DNA of 18,790 bases, from NCBI GenBank assembly GCA_002083515.1, contig LWDN01000048.1, positions 8,078 through 26,867 of the forward strand, in the 5' to 3' direction. Under the pieces are notes generated by a model, which saw only the letters and a list, made by a program, of their open reading frames with translations, did no database searches and was not told where the DNA came from. This document shows positions 8,041-14,139 of this stretch, piece by piece; position 1 is the stretch's first letter, and the number at the start of each line of letters is the position of its first letter. The DNA comes from Proteobacteria bacterium HN_bin10 (lineage in GTDB: Bacteria; Pseudomonadota; Alphaproteobacteria; Caulobacterales; Aquidulcibacteraceae). Made by a program: the position numbers and the translations under genes.

Positions 8041-9162
8041 TCAAAGCGCGCGGATCCGATCCTCCAAGCGCAGCACTTCCGAGAACGCCAGGAACAGATG
8101 ATAGACACACGACGCCGGCACCGGAGCATCGATCGGCGCGCCGTCTCCGTCGAACTGATCGATCCACAAACCCGGAATCTGGCCGGCGAAATAGCGCTGG
8201 AAGATCAGGCGCAAAGAACTTGCCAGTACCGGGCGCGGATCGGCGCCAGTCAGTTCGAACAGGCCAAGCGCCGCTTTGATCCGCTCAGTATTGGTCCAAA
8301 TGCGCGAACTCCGGCGCAAGGGCGCGCCATCTGCGGCGATCGCATCGTAGACTGCGCCTGACTCAGGTTCGACGCCATGACGCTCGGCGAACGCCGCCGC
8401 CGCTTGCGCCAGCGGGGTGACATCATCACCGCTGAGACGCTGGTATTGAGCCAGTATCCAGACCCATTCGAAATGGTGTCCGGGCTCCAAAACCGCGCTT
8501 GTTCTGGCCCAATCGTCATCGAAGCGTTCGCCCAGCGTCGCGCCGTCGAAAAACCGCGTCGCAAACAGCGACACGAGCTCGCGCGCGGCATCCAGAAATT
8601 GAGCCTCCCCGGTCGCTTCGAACGCGGCGAGGCAGGCCTCGGTCAAATGCATGTGAGGGTTCTGTGCGCGCTCGCCGGACGCAGGCAGCGCGCGCCAGAA
8701 ACCGCCGCCGGGCGCGGTCATGCGCTCACGAACGAAGGCGAGCGTCTCGATGGCGGAGGCTCTGGCCTCAGGCTCGCGCGAGAGCCGATATCGCCACGCC
8801 GCGGCAAAGATGACAAACGCCAGATCGTAAAGCTCCGGCGCGGCGTCGATGATGCGCCCGTCGCGCGCGAGTCGCCGAGCCCAGCCGCCGTCCGGCAGCC
8901 GCGCCCTCTCCCGCATATACTCGAAACCCAGCTGCGACAGCGGCTCGCCCTTCGGCCAACCTAGCAACGCGGCGTGTGAAAACACATAGGCCTGCCGGCA
9001 GATCACACGCAGGCGCTTGAAATCACAGGCGGTGGGCGCGCCATCGGCGCTCAGTTCTTCGAAAAACCCGCCATGCTCGGCGTCGACACCCCGCTCCGCC
9101 CAGAACGGCAGCGCGGCCTCGAACATCCAGGTCCGGACGGCGTCAAAGGGAACCTGCACCAT
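8041..9162 (-). CDS. AGE-family sugar epimerase/isomerase (N-acylglucosamine 2-epimerase fold)
   Basis: This 373-residue (alpha/alpha)6-barrel enzyme belongs to the family of GlcNAc 2-epimerase, mannose isomerase, cellobiose epimerase and the rhizobial phosphomannose isomerase. Visible motifs are AALPFW (16-21), HGGFFEEL (30-37), CRQAYVFS (55-62), NPHMHLTEA (168-176) and PGHHFEWVWIL (227-237). PASCVYHLFLAF lies near the C-terminus. The catalytic His and Glu positions are present. The ATG at 9162 was chosen because family homology begins just after it; an in-frame start at 9213 adds only an Arg/Ala-rich stretch. It is divergent from the nonulosonate-type operon and shares its upstream region, so it may supply that pathway with a mannose-configured precursor (ManNAc, mannose or Man-6-P). 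The exact substrate cannot be told from sequence. Confidence 0.85.
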   Translation of the reverse strand: MVQVPFDAVRTWMFEAALPFWAERGVDAEHGGFFEELSADGAPTACDFKRLRVICRQAYVFSHAALLGWPKGEPLSQLGFEYMRERARLPDGGWARRLARDGRIIDAAPELYDLAFVIFAAAWRYRLSREPEARASAIETLAFVRERMTAPGGGFWRALPASGERAQNPHMHLTEACLAAFEATGEAQFLDAARELVSLFATRFFDGATLGERFDDDWARTSAVLEPGHHFEWVWILAQYQRLSGDDVTPLAQAAAAFAERHGVEPESGAVYDAIAADGAPLRRSSRIWTNTERIKAALGLFELTGADPRPVLASSLRLIFQRYFAGQIPGLWIDQFDGDGAPIDAPVPASCVYHLFLAFSEVLRLEDRIRAL

Positions 9163-9231
9163 TGCGCCCCGGGTCCTACAGCGAGATGCGGCCGCCCCCA
9201 AGCGGGACCACAAGCCACACCGTCACGTTCT

Positions 9232-9262
9232 GTCGCTTCCTTACTGCCCAGTAAGGGGCGAC
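9232..9262. promoter_or_regulatory. dyad-symmetric candidate operator
   Basis: CCTTACTG (9239-9246) and CAGTAAGG (9249-9256) are perfect inverted repeats around CC. GTCGC (9232-9236) and GCGAC (9258-9262) extend the symmetry outward with a one-base offset. It lies in the divergent region between the epimerase and the synthase genes, ending 15 bases before the candidate -35 of the synthase operon, a suitable place for a dimeric regulator. No T-tract follows it. The symmetry is observed; the function is inferred. Confidence 0.55.
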
Positions 9263-9277
9263 TCACGCCCGCCCCGG

Positions 9278-9304
9278 TTGCCGCGGCGTTCTGTACGCTC
9301 TAAC
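9278..9304 (+). promoter_or_regulatory. candidate promoter of the nonulosonate-type operon
   Basis: TTGCCG (9278-9283), 13 bases, then GCTCTAAC (9297-9304). This matches the Caulobacter housekeeping pattern (TTGACGS, 10-14 bases, GCTANAWC) with 7 of 8 positions in the -10 box. A start near 9310 would give a leader of about 30 bases before the ATG at 9339. Confidence 0.45.
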
Positions 9305-9338
9305 AGGGTCCCGGGTGAAAATCGGAATATAGCGGGAC

Positions 9339-10415
9339 ATGGCAAAGCGCGAACTTATCGTCGATGGGCGGGTCATAAACGACGACAGCGCGGTCTTTAC
9401 GATCGCCGAGATCGGCCACAACCATCAGGGCAATATCGAGACCTGCAAGGCCATGTTCCGCGCCGCCAAGGAATGCGGCTGCACTTCGGTGAAACTGCAG
9501 AAGCGCGACAATCGCGCGCTCTATACGCAGGCCATGTACGACGAGGTCTACAATTCGGAGAACGCTTACGCCCCAACCTACGGCGCCCATCGCGAGGCGC
9601 TCGAATTCAACCATGAGCAATATGCCGAGCTGATGGCTTATGCGAAGGAGCTTGGGCTCGTCTTCTTCTCGACCGCCTTCGACATCCCCAGCGCCGACCT
9701 GCTCGAGAGCATTGGCGTTCCTTGTTACAAAATCGCCAGCGGCGATCTCAAGACGCTGCCGCTGATCAAGCACGTCGCGCGCTTCGGCAAGCCGATGTTC
9801 ATCTCTACCGGCGGCGGCACAATGGAAGACGTGCAGCGCATGTACGAAGCTGTCGCGCCCATCAACGATCAGATTTGCATTCTGCAATGCACGTCCGGCT
9901 ATCCGCCCCCGTTCGAAGAACTGAATATTCGCGTCATCGAGACGTACCGGAACGCTTTTCCGGACGCGGTGATCGGCTTCTCAAGCCATGACAACGGCAT
10001 CGCCATGCCGCTTGTCGCCTACATGCTGGGCGCGCGCGTGATCGAAAAGCACTTCACGCTGAATCGCGCCTGGAAGGGCACCGACCAGGCATTCTCGCTC
10101 GAACCCGCCGGCATGAAGCGCGTGGTGCGCGATCTCGAACGCGCCCGCATTGCGCTCGGCGACGGTGTCAAGCGCGCGTACGAATCCGAGACCAAGCCGA
10201 TCACCAAGATGGCGAAGACATTGGTCGCCGCGCGCGATCTGCCGGCTGGGCGCGTGCTGACTGAAGCCGATATCACCTTCAAGTCGCCTGCCGACCCCGG
10301 CGGCGCGCCGCCCTATCGTCTGGACGATTTCGTCGGCCGCACCCTCGCGCGTCCCCTCAAGCGCGACGACACCATTAATGACGAAGCGGTTTCGTCCGCC
10401 GCCTCGGTGGCCTGA
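9339..10415 (+). CDS. NeuB-family nonulosonate synthase (sialate/Kdn-type, PEP-condensing)
   Basis: Condenses PEP with a six-carbon mannose-type sugar to a nine-carbon acidic sugar. The TIM-barrel domain (about 1-280) shows IAEIGHNHQGN, VKLQKRD, FFSTAFD, KIASGDL, STGGGTMEDV, LQCTSGYPPP and GFSSHDNG. The loop VIEKHFTLNRAWKGTDQAF then leads into SLEP. A C-terminal SAF (antifreeze-like) domain spans about 292-350 and includes FVGRTLARPL. At 358 residues it has normal family length. The WKGTD loop resembles vertebrate sialate-9-phosphate synthase, which uses a sugar 6-phosphate, more than the PGPDH loop of E. coli NeuB; this comparison is from memory. A phosphatase gene follows directly, which agrees. 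The substrate could be Man-6-P (Kdn) or ManNAc-6-P; Leg/Pse-type substrates are less likely because their precursor genes are absent here. Confidence 0.9.
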   Translation: MAKRELIVDGRVINDDSAVFTIAEIGHNHQGNIETCKAMFRAAKECGCTSVKLQKRDNRALYTQAMYDEVYNSENAYAPTYGAHREALEFNHEQYAELMAYAKELGLVFFSTAFDIPSADLLESIGVPCYKIASGDLKTLPLIKHVARFGKPMFISTGGGTMEDVQRMYEAVAPINDQICILQCTSGYPPPFEELNIRVIETYRNAFPDAVIGFSSHDNGIAMPLVAYMLGARVIEKHFTLNRAWKGTDQAFSLEPAGMKRVVRDLERARIALGDGVKRAYESETKPITKMAKTLVAARDLPAGRVLTEADITFKSPADPGGAPPYRLDDFVGRTLARPLKRDDTINDEAVSSAASVA

Positions 10416-10425
10416 GGCCCGCATT

Positions 10426-10431
10426 GAGGAG
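10426..10431 (+). promoter_or_regulatory. ribosome binding site deciding a TTG start
   Basis: GAGGAG lies 7 bases before a TTG at 10439. This favours that TTG over the TTG at 10424, which overlaps the ribosome site itself and has no good site of its own. Confidence 0.55.
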
Positions 10432-10438
10432 CGAGAGC

Positions 10439-10963
10439 TTGGTCGATCCGGCGAATCCCGATTTCGCGGCGCGCGCCGCGCGCCTGAAACTGCTCGCGCT
10501 CGATTTCGACGGCGTCATGACCGACAACACGGTTTATGTGTTCGAGGACGGACGCGAGGCCGTGCGCTGCTCGCGCCTCGAAGGCTACGGCCTGCGGCGG
10601 CTCGCGAAAGCAGGCGTCGAGACGCACATTGTCTCAACCGAAGCCAATCCCGTCGTCGCGGCCCGGGCGCGAAAGCTAGCGACGCCTTGTCTCCAGGATG
10701 TGCCGGACAAAGTCGCCGCACTCGAAACACTCATGGCCGAGCGCGGAGTCGGCTGGGCGGAGATTGGCTTTCTCGGTAATGACATCAACGACCTCGACGT
10801 GCTTTCACGCGTCGGCCTTCCGGTAATTGTTGCCGACGCGCACGAGTGCGTTCAAGACAAGGGCTGGTTTCGGACGCGCCGGTGCGGAGGCGATGGCGCC
10901 GTCCGCGAACTCTGCGACGCCATCGCGGCGGTGTTGGAAGGTCAAGGTGAGCGAAGCGCTTGA
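10439..10963 (+). CDS. KdsC-like HAD phosphatase, candidate nonulosonate-9-phosphate phosphatase
   Basis: Compact cap-less HAD phosphatase of 174 residues, the size of KdsC (Kdo-8-P phosphatase) and the Kdn-9-P/Neu5Ac-9-P phosphatase group. With the TTG start, the nucleophile and acid/base pair are Asp22 and Asp24 in LDFDGVMTDN. The family lysine is in CLQDVPDKVAAL, and the metal-binding acidic motif is GNDINDLDVL. The C-terminus carries GGDGAVREL, the tail motif of KdsC-type enzymes. It lies 23 bases after the NeuB-type gene and overlaps the next gene by 17 bp. Its likely job is removing phosphate from the synthase product before CMP activation. True Kdo-8-P phosphatase is possible, but the operon setting favours the nonulosonate role. 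Confidence 0.88.
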   Translation: MVDPANPDFAARAARLKLLALDFDGVMTDNTVYVFEDGREAVRCSRLEGYGLRRLAKAGVETHIVSTEANPVVAARARKLATPCLQDVPDKVAALETLMAERGVGWAEIGFLGNDINDLDVLSRVGLPVIVADAHECVQDKGWFRTRRCGGDGAVRELCDAIAAVLEGQGERSA

Positions 10964-11795
10964 GAATCTGTTCTCGTTGCAACGCGAGATCGTCGTCGTC
11001 ACGGGCGGCTACGGACTGATCGGCCGTTCGTTGGTTGCGGGACTGCAAGGCCTGGGCGCGCGCGTGGCGGTGATTGAGCCGCAGGTCAGCGAAGCGCGGT
11101 CGACGGCTGCCTTCGGAGCGCTAGCGCGAAGCGAACGCCTTGCCGCCTTTGCCGCGGACGTGACCAAGCGCGATCAACTCGAGGCCGCGCTCGCCGCCAT
11201 CAAGGGGCGCTTTGGCCCGCCCACCGGGCTCGTCAACAACGCCGCGCTCGACTCGCCGCCGGATGCGCCAATTTCCGAGAACGGACCGTTCGAGTCCTAT
11301 CCCGAAGAATCCTGGGATCGCGTCATGGCCGTCAACGTCAAGGGCGTGTTTTTGGGTGCCCAAGTGTTCGGCGCGGCGATGGCCGAAGCGGGGCGCGGTT
11401 CCATTGTCAACGTCAGTTCGATCTATGGCGCCGTATCGCCTGATCAATCGCTCTATGAGTACCGGCGCGAAAGTGGCGAGAACTTCTACAAGCCTGTCGC
11501 CTATTCCGCCTCCAAGTCGGCGCTCTACAATCTGACGCGTTACATTGCCGTCTATTGGGGACCGAAGAACGTGCGCGCCAACACTGTCACCTTCGCTGGC
11601 GTGTTCAACAATCAGGACCAGCGTTTCCTCGAAGCCTATGCGCGAAAAATTCCGCTCCGGCGCGGCAAGCCGCACCTCGCCAATATGGCGGAAGCAAACG
11701 ACTATGTCGGCGCCGTCGCGTTCCTGCTCTCGCCTGCCTCCGGCTACATGACCGGCGCCGACATCCGCATCGATGGCGGCTTCATGGCGACGTGA
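10947..11795 (+). CDS. short-chain dehydrogenase/reductase (PtmA-like, surface-sugar associated)
   Basis: Classical SDR of 282 residues. The cofactor motif TGGYGLIG is at 19-26, NNAALD marks the core sheet, NVSSIYG holds the catalytic Ser, and Tyr186/Lys190 form YSASK. The C-terminal YMTGADIRIDGGF is typical of the family. The GTG at 10947 is chosen because the Rossmann fold begins just after it; the frame is open further upstream inside the phosphatase gene. The insert EYRRESGENFYKPVAYSASK and the tail are reminiscent of PtmA-type SDRs in bacterial legionaminate/sialate clusters, a recalled resemblance. It overlaps the phosphatase gene by 17 bp and sits one base before the aldehyde dehydrogenase. 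Its sugar substrate is unknown; it may oxidise or epimerise a precursor or the finished sugar. Confidence 0.85.
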   Translation: MSEALENLFSLQREIVVVTGGYGLIGRSLVAGLQGLGARVAVIEPQVSEARSTAAFGALARSERLAAFAADVTKRDQLEAALAAIKGRFGPPTGLVNNAALDSPPDAPISENGPFESYPEESWDRVMAVNVKGVFLGAQVFGAAMAEAGRGSIVNVSSIYGAVSPDQSLYEYRRESGENFYKPVAYSASKSALYNLTRYIAVYWGPKNVRANTVTFAGVFNNQDQRFLEAYARKIPLRRGKPHLANMAEANDYVGAVAFLLSPASGYMTGADIRIDGGFMAT

Positions 11796-11796
11796 C

Positions 11797-13239
11797 ATGG
11801 CCGACGCGATTCCCTCCCTCATTGACGGCGCTAGAGTTGTAACCGGTCGCAGACTGCCGGTGCTCAATCCACACAATGGCGAGCCAATCCGCGATCTGTC
11901 GCTGGCGGATGCAGCGATCGCGGAACGCGCCATCGCCACGGCGAAAACGGCACAGCCGGCCTGGGCGGCCACACCCGCAGTCCAGCGCGGGGAAATCCTG
12001 TTCAAGGCGTGCGCCCTGATCGAGGAGCGCGCCGAGGAGCTCTCGCGCATCGTTGCCGACGAAGCCGGCAAGCCGATGAAGGACGCCCGCGGCGAGACCG
12101 CCGCCGCCGTCCAGTGCGGGCGCTTCTTTGCCGCCGAGGGCCAGCGTCTGTTCGGGCGCACCATGCCTTCGAACACCGCCAACAAATATGCGATGACCGT
12201 GCGCCAGCCCTGCGGCGTCGCGGCGCTGATCGCCGCCGCCAACACGCCGGCGCCGAATTTCGCTTGGAAGGTCTTCCCTGCGCTTATCTGCGGCAACGCC
12301 GTTGTGCTGAAGCCCGCCGAGGATACGCCCATCTCGGCCGACTGGATGGCCCGGGTGCTGATTGAGGCTGGCGTGCCCGCGGGCGCATTGAATGTAGTCC
12401 AGGGCCTGGGCAGCGAAATCGGGCCTGTTTTGGTCGAACATGACAACGTCGATGTGATTTCCTTCACCGGTTCAACGCGTGTGGGACGCCAGATCGGCGC
12501 GGCCGCGGGCGCCAAGTTGAAGAAGGTATCGCTCGAACTCGGCGGCAAGAACGCGTTCGTGGTGTGCGATGACGCCGACCTCGACAAGGCGGCGCGCTGG
12601 GCGGCGCTCTCGGCCTTCTCCAATGCCGGCCAACGCTGCGCCGCCGGCAGCCGCTTCATCGTGTTCGACGCTGTCTATGACGCTTTCGTCGATAAGTTCA
12701 TCGCGCTTGCAAAGAAACAGAAGCTTGGCGTCGATGACGATTGCGATTTCGGCCCCGTGATCAACGAGCGTCAGCTCAACGCGATGCTGGCGGCGATCAA
12801 AACTGCAGAGGCCGCGGGCGCGCGCGTGCTGACCGGCGGCAAGCGCGCTGGCGGCGCGTTGGCGAGTGGTTTCTACTTGGAACCCACCGTCATAGAAGGC
12901 GCCGATCCTACGAGCGAACTCAGCGAAACCGAATTGTTCGGCCCAATCGCTGCGCTCTATCGCGTTCCCGACTATGCTGCGGCTTTGCGCATGGCCAATG
13001 CGTCGCCCTACGGGCTGACGGCCTGCATCCACACCCGCTCCATCGACCGTGCCTGGCATTTCGCCTACGCAATCGAAAGCGGCGTCGCCGTGATCAACGG
13101 CGGCACCTTCGGTTCGGAGCCGCACATGCCGTTCGGCGGCCGCAGAGCCTCCGGCAACGGCACGCGCGAGCCGGGCACTGAGGCGCTCGATATCTATTGC
13201 GACCTCAAGGACATCTATCTCTGGACCGATCCGCCATGA
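11797..13239 (+). CDS. NAD(P)-dependent aldehyde dehydrogenase in the nonulosonate-type operon
   Basis: Aldehyde dehydrogenase superfamily protein of 480 residues, full length. Visible residues are Asn154 (oxyanion site, PAPNFAWK), Lys172 in LKPAEDTP, the cofactor loop FTGSTRVG (223-230), the general base Glu247 in LELGGKN and the catalytic Cys281 in AGQRCAAGSR. Near the C-terminus MPFGGRRASGNGTREPG is the usual closing motif. The ATG at 11797 follows the SDR stop by a single base, and the stop overlaps the next ATG as ATGA, so co-translation is likely. Such enzymes oxidise an aldehyde to an acid. Here the substrate may be a sugar aldehyde made in concert with the SDR. This gene is not part of the classical sialate, Kdn, legionaminate or pseudaminate routes. 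Confidence 0.9.
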   Translation: MADAIPSLIDGARVVTGRRLPVLNPHNGEPIRDLSLADAAIAERAIATAKTAQPAWAATPAVQRGEILFKACALIEERAEELSRIVADEAGKPMKDARGETAAAVQCGRFFAAEGQRLFGRTMPSNTANKYAMTVRQPCGVAALIAAANTPAPNFAWKVFPALICGNAVVLKPAEDTPISADWMARVLIEAGVPAGALNVVQGLGSEIGPVLVEHDNVDVISFTGSTRVGRQIGAAAGAKLKKVSLELGGKNAFVVCDDADLDKAARWAALSAFSNAGQRCAAGSRFIVFDAVYDAFVDKFIALAKKQKLGVDDDCDFGPVINERQLNAMLAAIKTAEAAGARVLTGGKRAGGALASGFYLEPTVIEGADPTSELSETELFGPIAALYRVPDYAAALRMANASPYGLTACIHTRSIDRAWHFAYAIESGVAVINGGTFGSEPHMPFGGRRASGNGTREPGTEALDIYCDLKDIYLWTDPP

Positions 13240-13991
13240 GCGCCGCTCCCAAGACCGTGGCGTTGATCCCGGCCCGCGCCGGCTCGAAGCGCATTCCCGA
13301 CAAGAACATCGCGCCTTTGGCCGGCCATCCGCTGATCGCCTACACCATTTGCGCCGCGCGTGCGGCTGGCGTGTTCGAGGCCGTGATCGTCTCCACCGAT
13401 TCCGAGCGTTACGCCGCGATCGCACGCCATTACGGCGCCGAAGTTCCGGAACTGCGCCCTGCCGCCATCGCCGGCGACACCTCGCCCGATATCGAATGGG
13501 TGCGCCACACGTTGACGCGCCTCGCGGAGAGCGGCCGCAGCTTCGATGCGTTCTCGCTGCTGCGCCCGACTAACCCGTGCCGCAAACCGGAGACCATCCG
13601 GCGCGCGTTTGCGCAGTTCGCGGTCGAGCGCGGCGTCGATTCGCTGCGCGCGGTCGAGAAGTGCGAGCAGCATCCGGGCAAGATGTGGATCGTGCGCGGC
13701 CAGCGCATGCATCCGCTGATGCCGATGAGCGCGGGTGATGTGCCTTATCACAGCATGCAATACGCAGCGCTTCCGGAAGTCTACGTGCAGAACGCCAGCC
13801 TCGAAATCGCCTGGTCGCGCGTTGCGCTGGAGCAAGGCTCGATCGCCGGCGAAGTGCTAACGCCGTTCTTTACCGAGGGCGATGAAGGCTTCGATGTGAA
13901 CCGTCCACGCGACTGGCGGCTGTTGGAATTGGCGCTTGAACGCGGTGAGGCTTCCCTGCCCGCCATCGATCGACCCGCCTTCGCAGGATAG
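13236..13991 (+). CDS. CMP-nonulosonate cytidylyltransferase, NeuA/PseF family
   Basis: Transfers CMP from CTP to an acidic nine-carbon sugar, giving the donor used by glycosyltransferases. The 251-residue protein begins with the nucleotide-binding signature IPARAGSKRIPDKN (11-24), followed by VIVSTDSERYAAIA, LLRPTNPCR and QNASLEIAW. The metal/sugar region FDVNRPRDWRLLE is near the end. The length matches single-domain enzymes such as PseF and LegF rather than the longer bifunctional NeuA. The ATG overlaps the aldehyde dehydrogenase stop by four bases, making it the last gene of the operon. The family is firm. The sugar is undetermined; Kdn or a derivative altered by the two dehydrogenases is suggested by the neighbours. 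Confidence 0.9.
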   Translation: MSAAPKTVALIPARAGSKRIPDKNIAPLAGHPLIAYTICAARAAGVFEAVIVSTDSERYAAIARHYGAEVPELRPAAIAGDTSPDIEWVRHTLTRLAESGRSFDAFSLLRPTNPCRKPETIRRAFAQFAVERGVDSLRAVEKCEQHPGKMWIVRGQRMHPLMPMSAGDVPYHSMQYAALPEVYVQNASLEIAWSRVALEQGSIAGEVLTPFFTEGDEGFDVNRPRDWRLLELALERGEASLPAIDRPAFAG

Positions 13992-13993
13992 CG

Positions 13994-14137
13994 TCTGGAC
14001 CGCCGGCGCCCCCGCCGGCATCGCGCAAACCCATCCAAGTTGGAGCACGCGGCTCCTGCCGCGCATGCGTCGTGGGACACGACGCGCTCCATGCTTTCAA
14101 GCAATGGAAGCAGGCCGGCGAGGGCGCCGGCGGTCCA
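13994..14137. repeat. composite palindromic element filling a convergent intergenic gap
   Basis: The outer arms share a 24-base unit starting TGGACCGCCGGCGCCC (13996-14019) and repeated inverted at 14114-14137, with one mismatch. Each arm is itself a hairpin (GCCGGCG, four-base loop, CGCCGGC). Inside, TGGAGC (14041-14046) pairs with GCTCCA (14086-14091) and encloses two perfect hairpins. The first is CGCGGC/GCCGCG with loop TCCT (14048-14063). The second is GCGTCGTG/CACGACGC with loop GGA (14067-14085). A small TGCTT/AAGCA stem (14092-14103) follows. The element begins two bases after the cytidylyltransferase stop and ends two bases before the mccA stop. It is organised like REP/BIME elements and may act as a bidirectional transcript end. 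Confidence 0.8.
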
Positions 14138-14139
14138 AG

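Noticed and set aside
11121..12659. 512-codon antisense open frame across the SDR and aldehyde dehydrogenase genes
   Set aside because: Spans two well-supported genes and has low-complexity Ser/Arg/Ala composition with no ribosome site or motif.
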